The position numbers and the translations under genes are program-made. 64,000 bases of DNA from JBCCDY01 sp039030555 (GTDB lineage: Bacteria; Bacteroidota; Bacteroidia; Cytophagales; Cyclobacteriaceae), in the NCBI GenBank assembly GCA_039030555.1, contig JBCCDY010000022.1, positions 1 through 64,000 of the forward strand. Direction: 5' to 3'. Shown piece by piece: positions 53,761-63,837 of the stretch. Positions within the stretch are counted from its first letter, which is position 1, and every line of letters begins with the position of its first letter. The notes below the pieces were generated by a model that searched no databases, was not told the origin of the DNA, and was given only the letters and a program-made list of their open reading frames with translations.

Positions 53761-53777
53761 TTTAATCTAATCAAAGA

Positions 53778-54869
53778 GTGGGTGAGTTTCTCAGATTGAT
53801 ATTTTTTAGGGTTAAGCAGTTAACTTTCACATGCTTTGGGTTGATGTGTATAACTTCTTTAAATGCACAGGAAGCTGTTATTGATATTAACGTAAGCCCT
53901 TCTGAAGTAAGAGTTCCAAACTTTAACCACATTAGCCCAAGGCCAAAATTCGTTGAACTATCACATACTTTCCTTGGTGACTATAGTTTTGATGTAGACT
54001 CTGCGGATTCGGAGCTGTTTGGACCCTCACAAGCAAGAATTGAAGATAATCAGCGCACGACCTTAAAAGTAAACCTTCCGCTTCATATTGGATCCAGAAC
54101 CACCTGGATTGGAGGATTTTCCTACAAACGTGAAACACTTAAAGTAAGGAACATTATAGGAACAGAGTATACTATTTATGATCGAATCGACGACCAAAGT
54201 CTCACTCAGATAGGTTTTAACTTAATAGCGCAGCATAAACTAAAAGACACACGTTTCTTCATTGCTATTGTGAACTGGAACCTAAATAGTGACGATATCA
54301 ACATTGGAGAATTAGAACAGCAATTGAGAACCACTGTTTCAGGTGTTTATGGTTGGAAACCGAACAAATATAAACAGATATCATTTGGAGCTACCATTGG
54401 TTATAATCTAGGAAGATTTCAAGTACTACCCGTTTTTATGTATGAAAATGACCTCTCTTCAAGATGGAATCTGGAATTGATTGCACCAAAGCGGGTAAAT
54501 TTCAGATACACCTATTCCGATCGCTTATTCTTCTATTTCGGAGCCGATATAAAAGGAGCTAATTATACACTAGCTTCAGAGCCCTTAGAAGGGTTCAACA
54601 GGGTGGAGTTCAGAAAAGCTCATGTTTTGAGTTTCCTTAATTTAGAAGCAGAGATTTATGACTTCTTATGGGTTGGAGCCAAGGCAGGATATCAGATACC
54701 CTTAAACATATTCTTTGCTGAACCAGCAGGAAATCGCAGTGACGCCATTATAGATCCTAATTTAGGTTCGAGCTTTTTCTCAGAGTTTTCTGTCTTTTTC
54801 GTGGTTCCAAAAAAATTACTTAGTAAGACCAAGTCCAAGCTTAGCCCACCAGGCAGGAACTCAAGGTAA
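53778..54869 (+). CDS. DUF6268-like outer-membrane barrel protein
   Basis: 363 residues with an inferred GTG start at 53778; no upstream ATG fits. Signal peptide (LTFTCFGLMCITSLNAQ), then alternating amphipathic strands (LKVNLPLHIGSRTTWIGGFS; YKQISFGATIGYNLGRFQVL) characteristic of DUF6268 porin-like barrels. Function is unknown. Its long Arg/Lys-containing tail (KSKLSPPGRNSR) follows the final strand. Confidence 0.7.
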   Translation: MGEFLRLIFFRVKQLTFTCFGLMCITSLNAQEAVIDINVSPSEVRVPNFNHISPRPKFVELSHTFLGDYSFDVDSADSELFGPSQARIEDNQRTTLKVNLPLHIGSRTTWIGGFSYKRETLKVRNIIGTEYTIYDRIDDQSLTQIGFNLIAQHKLKDTRFFIAIVNWNLNSDDINIGELEQQLRTTVSGVYGWKPNKYKQISFGATIGYNLGRFQVLPVFMYENDLSSRWNLELIAPKRVNFRYTYSDRLFFYFGADIKGANYTLASEPLEGFNRVEFRKAHVLSFLNLEAEIYDFLWVGAKAGYQIPLNIFFAEPAGNRSDAIIDPNLGSSFFSEFSVFFVVPKKLLSKTKSKLSPPGRNSR

Positions 54870-54957
54870 GACTGTAAGGCTTGTCTAAGGCGTGACACTC
54901 AAACAACTGCATTTTTAATACAGTTTGATATCTTCACGCATCAAACCTAAGATATTC

Positions 54958-55839
54958 ATGAAAACAACCCATCTACTATTAGCCCTCCTTATTTCATCAT
55001 TTTCATTCTCGCAAAATTTTGATAAGGTCGAAATAAAAAAAATTGAAGTTTCTGAGAACATATATATGCTGGTTGGAGCTGGTGGTAACATCGGTGTTTT
55101 GACAGGTGAAGATGGCGTTCTCATGGTTGACTCTCAATACAATCAACTCAGTGAAAAAATCCAGAAAGCTGTTGATGATATCACGGAAAAACCCATTAAA
55201 TTCTTGGTTAATACACATTGGCATTTCGACCATACTGGTGGAAATGAAAACTTCAAAAATAGTGAGGGCAGTATTATCGTAGCCCATGAAAATGTATATA
55301 CCAGGCTTCAAAAAGAGCATTTCAACGAGATTTTTGATTGGGATATAAAAGCAGCGGATAAAAATGCTTGGCCAACAATCACATTTACTGAAGAGTTTAA
55401 GTTTCATATAAATGGAGAAGATGTGAATATATTTCACAGCGAAAACGCCCATACGGATGGGGACGCTGTAGTTTACTTTACAAAAGCGAATGTAATGCAC
55501 ACCGGTGATGTATTTGTGCGATATGGCTTCCCTTTCATAGATATCACCGTTGGAGGCGGGATCGATGGAATGATTAAAATTCAGAAAAAGATCTTGGATG
55601 TCACTAATCAAGATACCAAGTATATTCCTGGCCATGGAGAACTGGCAAGTAGAGCAGATGTCGTAGAAGTTTATGAGATGCTTAAGGAAACGAAAGAAAT
55701 CATCCAAAAACATAAAGAAAAAGGTAAAACATTAGATGAAGTACTCACGGCTGCTCCATTAAAATCATATGCAGAAAGGTGGAATGGAAACTTCATTTCT
55801 ACTGAGCTTTTTACACAGTTTGTCTACGAAACCCTTTAA
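54958..55839 (+). CDS. Exported MBL-fold metallo-hydrolase
   Basis: 293 residues from the ATG at 54958; an ATG at 54925 is less likely. Signal peptide (THLLLALLISSFSFS), then the metallo-beta-lactamase fold: NTHWHFDHTGGNE (HxHxDH) near residue 94, a His in ENAHTDGDAVVYF, and a final YIPGHGELA. It is most like class B3-type or glyoxalase-type periplasmic hydrolases. Two zinc ions are expected. It is six bases upstream of the flavoprotein gene. Confidence 0.88.
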   Translation: MKTTHLLLALLISSFSFSQNFDKVEIKKIEVSENIYMLVGAGGNIGVLTGEDGVLMVDSQYNQLSEKIQKAVDDITEKPIKFLVNTHWHFDHTGGNENFKNSEGSIIVAHENVYTRLQKEHFNEIFDWDIKAADKNAWPTITFTEEFKFHINGEDVNIFHSENAHTDGDAVVYFTKANVMHTGDVFVRYGFPFIDITVGGGIDGMIKIQKKILDVTNQDTKYIPGHGELASRADVVEVYEMLKETKEIIQKHKEKGKTLDEVLTAAPLKSYAERWNGNFISTELFTQFVYETL

Positions 55840-55845
55840 GAAAGT

Positions 55846-56328
55846 ATGGCTGTTGTAATTCTTGGAAGCTCCAGAAGTCATGGGGATACCAGAAAACTGA
55901 CCGATTTTCTGGTTGAGTCTAAGGGGTATGTATTCGTCGACCTGAATGATTATAAAATCAGTTACTACGATTATCATAATAGTAATGTTGACGATGATTA
56001 TTTAAGCCTTATGCAGGATATCAGTAAGCACGATCACCTCATTTTTGCTTCACCCATCTATTGGTATTCCATGAGTGCACAGATGAAAACGTTTTTCGAT
56101 CGTTTCACTGATATTATGACCGTTCGAAAAGATATTGGAAAGTCGTTAGCTGGAAAAAAAGTTTCTGTAATAAGCTGTAGTGGTAGTTCCAGCTTCAATG
56201 AAGAGTTTCCCAAACCTTTCGAACGAACAGCAGGATATTTTGACATGGAATATCATAGGCACGTACATGGCTGGATTAAAGATTCTGAAGTGCCCTCCGA
56301 GGTAAAACAAAAGTTATTACAGCTCTAA
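55846..56328 (+). CDS. NAD(P)H-dependent FMN reductase-like flavoprotein
   Basis: 160 residues of the flavodoxin-like fold: VILGSSRSHGDTRKL (FMN phosphate loop at residues about 3-17), ASPIYWYSMSAQMKTFFDRF, and SVISCSGSSSFNEEF. The family reduces FMN or quinones and transfers electrons to other substrates. The ATG is 6 bases after the hydrolase stop, so the two are an operon. The acceptor is unknown. Confidence 0.85.
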   Translation: MAVVILGSSRSHGDTRKLTDFLVESKGYVFVDLNDYKISYYDYHNSNVDDDYLSLMQDISKHDHLIFASPIYWYSMSAQMKTFFDRFTDIMTVRKDIGKSLAGKKVSVISCSGSSSFNEEFPKPFERTAGYFDMEYHRHVHGWIKDSEVPSEVKQKLLQL

Positions 56329-56463
56329 ATTTATAGCGTCTGCATTATTACCTGTTAGTTTTATTCCATTACTAATTTCTCAAAAGCAAATTAATCCCTA
56401 CCTTCGCGCCCTTTAAAAATGGGGTAGTGCTAAATAGCCCCCTAAAGAAGAATAAGTAATTGA

Positions 56464-56486
56464 AATTCAATGATTTACATTGAATT
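56464..56486. promoter_or_regulatory. Perfect inverted repeat upstream of the SulP gene
   Basis: AATTCAATG, five bases, CATTGAATT. It lies 24 bases before the ATG at 56510, and a further half-site CATTGAAG is at 56501. It may be an operator for a dimeric regulator. Confidence 0.45.
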
Positions 56487-56509
56487 ATATATTTGAATAT
56501 CATTGAAGA

Positions 56510-58039
56510 ATGGAGCGATACTTTAATTTATTTGACCTACGTCAAAAAGTAGATTATAAAATCGAAATATTATCGGGATTAACCGTAGCATTAGCTTTGA
56601 TACCTGAAGCTGTTGCCTTTGCTTTGATCGCTGGTTTATCACCTCTTACAGGGCTTTATGCCGCATTTACCATGGGTATCGTTACTTCAATACTCGGAGG
56701 AAGACCAGGTATGATATCAGGTGCTACAGGAGCAGTTGCCGTAGTTATAGCTTCTTTAGCCATTTCTCATGGCGTAGAGTATGTATTCGCAACAGTGGTA
56801 TTAGCAGGTATCATTCAAATTATTGCTGGCCTTCTCAGATTGGGTAAACTTATGAGGCTTGTACCTCACCCCGTCATTTTTGGATTTGTAAACGGTTTAG
56901 CGATCATCATTTTTATGTCTCAATTAGATCAGTTCAAAGATGACTCTGGTAATTGGCTCTTAGGACAAGAATTGTATATAATGCTGATTCTTGTTTTAAT
57001 TACCATGCTAATCATCTGGGGTCTTCCGAGGATTAGTAAGGCAATACCTGCGTCTTTAGTAGCCATATTATTCATTTTTGGTTTAGTTACGCTATTAGGA
57101 ATAAATACTAAAACCGTTGGTGACTTAGCTTCTATTCAAGGTGGGTTTCCACCATTTCATATTCCTTCTATCCCATTTGATTTAGAAGCTTTACAAGTCA
57201 TATTCCCATATGCTTTAATTATGGCAGGGGTTGGCTTAATAGAAAGCCTTCTAACCTTAAACATCATCGATGAAATTACAGAGACCCGCGGAAGGGGAAA
57301 CAAAGAAGCGGTAGCTCAAGGTATTGCCAATGTGCTTTCCGGCTTTTTCTCTGGCATGGGTGGGTGCGCTATGATTGGTCAAAGTTTAATTAACATTTCA
57401 GCAGGTGCAAGAGCAAGACTCTCAGGTATCGTTGCAGCATCAATGCTCCTAATATTTATCATGTTTGGTGCTGGCTTGGTAGAACAATTACCAATGGCAG
57501 CTTTAACGGGTCTAATGATCATGGTAGCTATAGGAACTTTTGAATGGGCTAGCCTTAGAACAATCAAAAGAATGCCGCAATCCGATATTTTTGTTATGAT
57601 ATTAGTGACCTTAGTTACCGCTATCCTACATAACCTTGCATTAGCTGTTATTATAGGGGTAATTATATCGGCATTGGTATTTGCCTGGGACAACGCAAAA
57701 AGAATACGAGCTAGAAAGCATACGGACGAAAATGGAATAAAGCACTATGAAATCTATGGCCCCCTATTTTTTGGTTCTGTTACGGCTTTTAACGAAAAAT
57801 TCGACGTGCTTTCTGACCCACAAGAGATAATTATTGATTTTCAAGAAAGCAGAGTCGTGGATATGTCAGCCATTGAAGCATTAAATAAAATAACCGAGCG
57901 CTACAAAAAAGTAGGTAAAGAGGTACATTTAAAGCACTTAAGTAAAGATTGTCAGCTTCTTTTACATAACGCTAATAAAATAATTGACGTAAATGTGATG
58001 GAAGATCCGACTTATAAAGTTGCGGTAGACAAAATTTAA
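56510..58039 (+). CDS. SulP-family anion transporter with STAS domain
   Basis: 509 residues. The SLC26/SulP core spans about ten to twelve membrane helices (LIPEAVAFALIAGLSPLTGLY is the conserved helix-1 region; ATGAVAVVIASLAI), and a C-terminal STAS domain (IIDFQESRVVDMSAIEALN, about residues 440-500) follows. Members carry sulfate, bicarbonate or other anions with Na+ or H+. It is monocistronic, with a palindrome in its leader. Substrate is not certain. Confidence 0.92.
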   Translation: MERYFNLFDLRQKVDYKIEILSGLTVALALIPEAVAFALIAGLSPLTGLYAAFTMGIVTSILGGRPGMISGATGAVAVVIASLAISHGVEYVFATVVLAGIIQIIAGLLRLGKLMRLVPHPVIFGFVNGLAIIIFMSQLDQFKDDSGNWLLGQELYIMLILVLITMLIIWGLPRISKAIPASLVAILFIFGLVTLLGINTKTVGDLASIQGGFPPFHIPSIPFDLEALQVIFPYALIMAGVGLIESLLTLNIIDEITETRGRGNKEAVAQGIANVLSGFFSGMGGCAMIGQSLINISAGARARLSGIVAASMLLIFIMFGAGLVEQLPMAALTGLMIMVAIGTFEWASLRTIKRMPQSDIFVMILVTLVTAILHNLALAVIIGVIISALVFAWDNAKRIRARKHTDENGIKHYEIYGPLFFGSVTAFNEKFDVLSDPQEIIIDFQESRVVDMSAIEALNKITERYKKVGKEVHLKHLSKDCQLLLHNANKIIDVNVMEDPTYKVAVDKI

Positions 58040-58076
58040 TATCTTTTGAGGTGAGAATAGTAGTATCTAAACTTTA

Positions 58077-58706
58077 CTAATTTATTTGGTCGTTTAGGTT
58101 AAACTCAATTGCATTATCTCTATAAAACAATATCGGTTTTCCAGTTAGCTTTTCTAAGATAGGCCTTAATACCCTTTCTGCCTGAAAGTTGGATTGCTCA
58201 AGTATTCCAGAGTTTAGTGCAGATTGCTGAAGGTCATTTTCTGCGTGCTTGTACGCGTCTTCTATGAACTCTTTTTCATCAATAAAAAAGCCCGTTTCAA
58301 GAGCATATATTCTTGTTTTTTGTAAGTCGATCTTGAAATAGCAGAGTTCAGGTTGTGGTAGAAAAAGCCTAACTGTATCTTCTTCTATTTGAATTCTATC
58401 TGAATTTATAGAACTCAAATCGATACAAGCTGTAGCCTCCCCTTTTGATATCAAAATTATCTTAGAATTTCTATCAATCTTAAAAAGATCAAGATATCTT
58501 TTGGCTACTCTTTCTACTTCGGTGATTTCTTGAAAATTGTATCTGACCAACTCCAGCTTCCCTAGGGCTTCTATTTCAGTAAGCACTGAGTTTGAACTTA
58601 CAAGTTCGTTCTCATTAGAGTTTACCTGATCGAAATCGAAATAAACATGAGCTGTTAGAAACAGTACAAGAATCCAGGGAATAAATTTTCTTATAGAATC
58701 AACCAA
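58077..58706 (-). CDS. DUF4230 family protein
   Basis: 209 residues with an inferred TTG start at 58706. One N-terminal membrane anchor (FIPWILVLFLTAHVYFDF), then an exported domain with LGKLELVRYNFQEITEV and KIILISKGEATACIDL, the DUF4230 pattern. Function is unknown. It is 37 bases downstream of the MASE1 kinase gene and reads in the same direction, so it may belong to its operon. Confidence 0.78.
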   Translation of the reverse strand: MVDSIRKFIPWILVLFLTAHVYFDFDQVNSNENELVSSNSVLTEIEALGKLELVRYNFQEITEVERVAKRYLDLFKIDRNSKIILISKGEATACIDLSSINSDRIQIEEDTVRLFLPQPELCYFKIDLQKTRIYALETGFFIDEKEFIEDAYKHAENDLQQSALNSGILEQSNFQAERVLRPILEKLTGKPILFYRDNAIEFNLNDQIN

Positions 58707-58743
58707 GACTGAAGATATAGAAATAAAAGCTAAGCAATCCGCA

Positions 58744-60543
58744 TTAAGCGGCTACTCCTTTCAACAGGTCGGCAGGTACTTTAACGTTATGTCCATTTTT
58801 TTTCGCTTTAGAATTCAGCAATTGAGGTATAGTTATGGTCACTGTTGTACCATTTCCCGGAAACGAATCAATTTTGATGGTACCATTGAGTTTCGTGAGG
58901 GTTTCCTTCACGATGTATAAACCAAGTCCAGAACCTTCACTGTCCTCCGACCCTCTATAGAACATATCGAATATCTTCTCCAAATGAATTTCTTCAATGC
59001 CTTGTCCATTGTCACTAACAATAATTTTGGCGATTGATTCATCTACAGATACATCAACTTTAATTAAGGCACCTTTACAATTCGTATATCTAATAGAATT
59101 TGAAATAAGGTTATTACAAATCACCTTTATACGAGTTAAATCAGAGTAAAAATCTATTTGCTGATCTATTTTTATTTCTTTTTTAAATATTCTTTTTGAA
59201 GAACCAAAGCCAGCTTGCTGTTCAAATACATCATTAATTAATTGATCAAAATTAATTTCAGAACGCTCGACTTCTAACCGTGCATTTCTGGATAGGTCTA
59301 AGATCTCTCTTATAAAAACATCTTGTTTCTCAGCACTATTCGATATCATTTGAAGATAGTTGCGCATATTTTCAGAGTCTGCTTCCCTTAAAGCTAAGTC
59401 AGTAAGACCTTTGACTGACGCAATAGGTGCCCGAAGATCATGTGAAACACTATATACAAAGCTGTCCAATTCATGGTTGGTCTTTTTCAGCTCTTCGTTG
59501 GATTTTCTAATACCTTCTTCAACCTTTTTACGTGTTACAATCTCTTCATTAAGTTTTTTTGTTCTTTCAGAAACCAGAGCTTCGAGATTTTCATTAAATC
59601 TTCTTAAAGCACTTTCTGCATTGGTTCTCTCAGAAACTGTTGAGGATAGAATTATGGTAGTTATGCTTAACACCCCAATAAAGATTTGAAGCATAAGCAA
59701 TGAGTTATCGGAATCATTCATAATGAAAGGTCCTTCATTATTAACCGTGAAATAAATAGCCAAAATGGAGACTAATAACACTCCAAGCATAGCTGCCTGT
59801 AAATTAAAGCGAAACGCCAGCCAAAGCATGAAGGGAACTATTAGAAACGGAAGTGCACGCATTAAAATGGGCGAATCAGGAAAAAAGAATACGGAGATCA
59901 CCAAAAGGCCAAGGATTACTAGGAACGCCATGACTTCCCCGAAATTTCTCCAATTCAGATCAATCCTACTTTTTATTAAAATGAACGATAGAATCACAGT
60001 TGAAAATAATAGAATACTCACCGTGCCACCTACCCACCAGGAAAATAATCGGTAAGCAAAAAATGTCTCGTCAATAATCCCATTCAAGACTAAGCTTGAA
60101 GTTCCAATCAATGCCCCCAAAAAACTTATGAAAAGCGTTATGAAGAGAAATTTAAAAGTCTCTAAAGCTTTACCGTAAGGATTTCCTTCTTTTACAAACC
60201 TCTTGATCAGGAAAAAACCTAATAAAGCTTCGAGCGTATTTCCTGTAGAAACAAAAAATGTGGCAAATATCATATGGTTATCGAATGCCAAACCATTTCT
60301 CCAGAAGATAAGGCTATGTACAATGAAAGAGCCAATCATTAAACCTGGCCAACTTCCATGTCCCATAATTAAGATTAAGGCAAACGCAATTCCTGTAGGT
60401 GGCCAAACGGGCGATGCCAGAGTTTCTGGAAAAGAAAGCAGAAAACCTACATGCGCTGAAGAATAATAAATGGCGCCAAGGAAAACAATCTTTAAGTCAT
60501 TATGACGAAAAAACCGAGATTTGGACATTAATGATATATCCAT
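58744..60543 (-). CDS. MASE1-domain sensor histidine kinase
   Basis: 599 residues. The N-terminus is a MASE1 integral-membrane sensor (GFLLSFPETLASPVWPPTGI is the family's SPVWPPTGIA motif; eight helices to residue about 300). A coiled coil leads to HisKA (VYSVSHDLRAPIASVKGL, phospho-His near residue 380) and a HATPase domain (NLISNSIRYTN, DNGQGIEE, GSGLGLYIV). No cognate regulator is adjacent, so it probably signals to an orphan or distant partner. Confidence 0.93.
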   Translation of the reverse strand: MDISLMSKSRFFRHNDLKIVFLGAIYYSSAHVGFLLSFPETLASPVWPPTGIAFALILIMGHGSWPGLMIGSFIVHSLIFWRNGLAFDNHMIFATFFVSTGNTLEALLGFFLIKRFVKEGNPYGKALETFKFLFITLFISFLGALIGTSSLVLNGIIDETFFAYRLFSWWVGGTVSILLFSTVILSFILIKSRIDLNWRNFGEVMAFLVILGLLVISVFFFPDSPILMRALPFLIVPFMLWLAFRFNLQAAMLGVLLVSILAIYFTVNNEGPFIMNDSDNSLLMLQIFIGVLSITTIILSSTVSERTNAESALRRFNENLEALVSERTKKLNEEIVTRKKVEEGIRKSNEELKKTNHELDSFVYSVSHDLRAPIASVKGLTDLALREADSENMRNYLQMISNSAEKQDVFIREILDLSRNARLEVERSEINFDQLINDVFEQQAGFGSSKRIFKKEIKIDQQIDFYSDLTRIKVICNNLISNSIRYTNCKGALIKVDVSVDESIAKIIVSDNGQGIEEIHLEKIFDMFYRGSEDSEGSGLGLYIVKETLTKLNGTIKIDSFPGNGTTVTITIPQLLNSKAKKNGHNVKVPADLLKGVAA

Positions 60544-61181
60544 AGGAGGAAAAACTTGATAACGTTCTTATAAGTTACTGAGAAATAATGGTATAGTCAC
60601 GTAAAACTTACATACCCCCCACTTATCATTTATATAATTATTCCATAAGAACCTTGGTAAAAAGCTAACGGGCTCAATATAGGTTCGAAACCAAGTCGAT
60701 ATCTATAAAATAATTATGTTGTAAAAAGACCAGAAATTATTATTTCTCTCATATAAACAAGGTTTTAGAATAAAAACCTGAAGAATCACAGGCTAGGGAA
60801 AATACAATTCTGTCAATTGGCAAAAAAGACTAACTCTTTGTTGATCAGTGAATTATAAAATTCGAATATATCTTGATAAGATTCTAATAAAATACTCATT
60901 AAAGAGGCTATCAGACCAGCTAAACATAATTTTATTAAAAAAATGTAAAAATGAGCCCACTTCAAATGGAGAATATTTCAAATAATGCAATGAAAACGGC
61001 TTGCTCTTAAGAGAATTAAAATATAATTATTTCTAGAAAATATTGATTTATAGTATATGAAATATTGTAATAGTTCAATTTTTACTACTAAAAGTTATTT
61101 TGATTTTTCTTGGTTTTTATAAATAGTTCCTTTTTATTTGAATCAAACTTGAAAACTGACTATAACCGCAAACAGTATAAA
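60544..61181. other. Long AT-rich intergenic region, nothing recognised
   Basis: About 640 bases between the kinase gene and the receiver gene. I see no ORF above 20 codons, RNA gene or strong palindrome. It is markedly AT-rich and likely holds divergent promoters. Confidence 0.5.
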
Positions 61182-61565
61182 ATGAAAGCTAATCGAACTA
61201 TTCTAATCATTGAAGACGACGAGTCTGTAATGTGGCTTCTAAAACATATACTCAGCGACTACAATGTAAAATCATTTAAGATGGTTGATAAGGCTATCAA
61301 TTGGTTATCAAATGGTTTTAGACCAGATTTAATTATTTCTGATCTTTCTTTACCCGGTCTACATGGGTATGATTTGATTAAAAACTTAAAAAGAAGTGGA
61401 TTGTATAGTGATATACCACTCATTATTTTATCAGCTTCTCTCGATGATAAGACCAGAGAAACATCTTTAGCTTTAGGAGCTGATGATTTCTTCACTAAGC
61501 CTTTTAATCCTGACTCTTTTACAAAGCATATTGATTATTTAACATATCAGAAAAAAGTCGCTTAG
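61182..61565 (+). CDS. Stand-alone receiver-domain response regulator
   Basis: 127 residues from the ATG at 61182; a TTG at 61110 adds 24 unlikely residues. One receiver domain: ILIIEDDESVMWLLKHIL, phospho-Asp in DLIISDLSLPGLHG, Ser/Thr ILSASLDD, Lys in FFTKPFNPDS. It has no output domain. It directly precedes a sugar transferase whose N-terminus looks like a degenerate copy of it, suggesting a phospho-signal controlling exopolysaccharide synthesis. Confidence 0.85.
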   Translation: MKANRTILIIEDDESVMWLLKHILSDYNVKSFKMVDKAINWLSNGFRPDLIISDLSLPGLHGYDLIKNLKRSGLYSDIPLIILSASLDDKTRETSLALGADDFFTKPFNPDSFTKHIDYLTYQKKVA

Positions 61566-61613
61566 TACTATTTTACTATCTTTCTGTATACTTCATTAAT
61601 TTCAAAATAGGTC

Positions 61614-62747
61614 ATGTTTACAGACATACCTGAAGAGTTTGTTTCAACACATGTCCCGGGCAATGGTGGAACTATGAAAAGTTCTACAGATACGTTACTT
61701 ATTGGTGCCTTCCCTACTTATATTATTGATGGATTCAAGGAAAGAAATTATGAATGCCTTCATGTAGATTATTATAAAAACGCTTTACATTGGCTTTCCG
61801 CTAATAAAAAAACATGGAAAGGTTTAGAAGCACTATTTTGCGTTGCTGACTATTCCAATAGCGAGTTTATTCAACTCATCGAATTCATTCAAAAGAACAA
61901 GGTCTTAAATCAAAAGCCACTCATTTTTTACTCTCCTGTTTGTGATAACTATGAAAAAAAGTTGTCTGCAAAAATTGGAGCAGATGATCATTACTGCGCT
62001 GATCTCAAATTTGACGACGTCATATACAGGATTAATTTTCTAAAAGATTTCAAGAAGAATAATACCTTTTCCCTACTTGATCTGGAAGATGACTATAAGG
62101 AAGCAACCTCAAAAGGTATTCCCCTTTACAAGCGATTGTTTGATATTTTTATTTCAGGAGGTGCTCTATTGATATTGAGTCCGCTTCTAATTCTAGTTGC
62201 CATACTAATTAGAATTGATTCCCCAGGACCTATATTTTATGTGTCTAAGAGAGCAGGTAAAGGGTACCACATATTCAATTTTTACAAATTTAGATCCATG
62301 CGTGTTGGAGCTGATGCTGAACTTCACAAGTTGAATCACCTTAATCAGTATACTAAAAGTGATGAAAATGATTCTTCTGCCAGTGCCTTTGTGAAAATAG
62401 AAAATGACCCAAGAGTTACCAGGCTAGGATCTTTGCTACGTAAAAGTAGTATAGATGAGCTTCCTCAACTGATTAATGTACTTAAAGGAGACATGTCTAT
62501 TGTTGGGAATAGGCCACTCCCATTGTATGAAGCTGAGCAATTAACCAAAGATGAAATAGTTAAACGATTTAATGCCCCCGCAGGAATAACAGGTCTTTGG
62601 CAGGTAACAAAACGAGGAAAAAGTGATATGAGCGAATATGAGAGAATTCGTTTAGATATCACCTATGCAGATAGAGGGTCTTTTTGGTATGATATCAAAA
62701 TCATGCTTATGACAATTCCTGCATTATTCCAAAAAGAAAAAGTATAG
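61614..62747 (+). CDS. Undecaprenyl-phosphate sugar transferase with a pseudo-receiver domain
   Basis: 377 residues. The C-terminal 200 are a bacterial sugar transferase (WcaJ/RfbP type): one membrane helix (FDIFISGGALLILSPLLILV), then DSPGPIFYVSKRAGKGYHIF, FYKFRSMR and the DELPQL motif, which transfer a sugar phosphate to a lipid carrier to start exopolysaccharide synthesis. Residues about 25-150 resemble a receiver domain (ALHWLSANKK; GADDHYCADLKFDDVIYRI) but lack the phospho-Asp context. Confidence 0.85.
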   Translation: MFTDIPEEFVSTHVPGNGGTMKSSTDTLLIGAFPTYIIDGFKERNYECLHVDYYKNALHWLSANKKTWKGLEALFCVADYSNSEFIQLIEFIQKNKVLNQKPLIFYSPVCDNYEKKLSAKIGADDHYCADLKFDDVIYRINFLKDFKKNNTFSLLDLEDDYKEATSKGIPLYKRLFDIFISGGALLILSPLLILVAILIRIDSPGPIFYVSKRAGKGYHIFNFYKFRSMRVGADAELHKLNHLNQYTKSDENDSSASAFVKIENDPRVTRLGSLLRKSSIDELPQLINVLKGDMSIVGNRPLPLYEAEQLTKDEIVKRFNAPAGITGLWQVTKRGKSDMSEYERIRLDITYADRGSFWYDIKIMLMTIPALFQKEKV

Positions 62748-62847
62748 TTAAAAAAGAAGATAGCGAGCATTAATTCTCAATACTTATACATACTTTCATG
62801 CCTATTTAAAGAAATCCTCAGTAATATTTAAAGATCAAACTCAAAAC

Positions 62848-63735
62848 ATGAGGTTAATATATTATAAGGGAAATAATTTCGGAGACGAATTGAGTCCTTT
62901 CATATTCAACAAATTGTTACCCAATTTTTTTAATGACGATGCTACCACTCTTTTCTATGGAATAGGATCCATTCTTGGTGAACAAACTTTTAAAGAAAAG
63001 GCAAAGCGTATAATTTTTAGCTCGGGGTTTGGGAATTATAATGGGGCACCTCCCAAAATAGATAAGGATTCCGATGTAATCTGCGTAAGAGGCCCAATAA
63101 CGGCAGAGCTATTAAAGATCGATAAATCAAAAGCTGTTACAGATGGAGCTTTATTGCTTAAATCATTTGATTTTCCAGAAGTAGAAAAAAAGTACGATTT
63201 TTCTTTCATACCACATTGGGTATCGGAGTTAAAGTACCCATGGAAGGAGTTATGCAATGAAGCTGGTATCCATTTTATTAGCCCAATGGGTGATCTTGAT
63301 GAAGTTCTAACCGAAATAAGGAAATCAAAAACAATTATAACCGAGGCTATGCACGGTGCAATTGTAGCAGATGTATTTAGAATACCCTGGGTTCCAGCTA
63401 AGACTTACAAAGATAAGTACGATATAAAATGGAGAGATTGGACGGAATCATTAAATCTTGAATTTGAGCCTAATAAATTGCACGGTTTGTATGACAATAC
63501 TGAGTTTGTAGTAGATAAAATTAAGTCTTCGGTAAATGTTCCAAAAGGTGTAATCAAAGGATTAATTAAAACTTACAAACCTGTCCAAAATATTCTATTC
63601 AAATCCGCTAATGTTTCAACTTTGAGTAAACTTAAAAGTAAGAAACCCTTTTTAAGTTCCGATTCTATTATTGAATCAAAGTTTAATATTCTTCTAGAAA
63701 AAATAGAAGATATAAAAAATAATTATGAAGCCTGA
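62848..63735 (+). CDS. Polysaccharide pyruvyl transferase-family protein
   Basis: 295 residues. Opens YYKGNNFGDELSPFIFNKLL, the GN.GDE-type motif of the family, with YGIGSILGEQTFKEK, VICVRGPITAEL, VTDGALLLKSF and ITEAMHGAIVADVFRIPWV. Members add pyruvate ketals to polysaccharide sugars from PEP. It is the second transferase in the locus. The acceptor sugar is not predictable. Confidence 0.88.
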   Translation: MRLIYYKGNNFGDELSPFIFNKLLPNFFNDDATTLFYGIGSILGEQTFKEKAKRIIFSSGFGNYNGAPPKIDKDSDVICVRGPITAELLKIDKSKAVTDGALLLKSFDFPEVEKKYDFSFIPHWVSELKYPWKELCNEAGIHFISPMGDLDEVLTEIRKSKTIITEAMHGAIVADVFRIPWVPAKTYKDKYDIKWRDWTESLNLEFEPNKLHGLYDNTEFVVDKIKSSVNVPKGVIKGLIKTYKPVQNILFKSANVSTLSKLKSKKPFLSSDSIIESKFNILLEKIEDIKNNYEA

Positions 63736-63837
63736 TATTGGCCTAATTTCGAAGTGTGACCTGTATATTAAAATACACTAATTGTATCAGGCACAATTAA
63801 ATCGTCCTGTTAAATTTGGTAGAAGGTTTTTTTTACA

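Noticed and set aside
56399..56406. TACCTTCG as a promoter -7 box upstream of the SulP gene
   Set aside because: It departs from TAnnTTTG at one key base and no TTG element lies 19-20 bases upstream.
61110..61181. Upstream TTG start for the receiver protein
   Set aside because: It would add 24 residues not seen in receiver domains; the ATG at 61182 gives a normal N-terminus.
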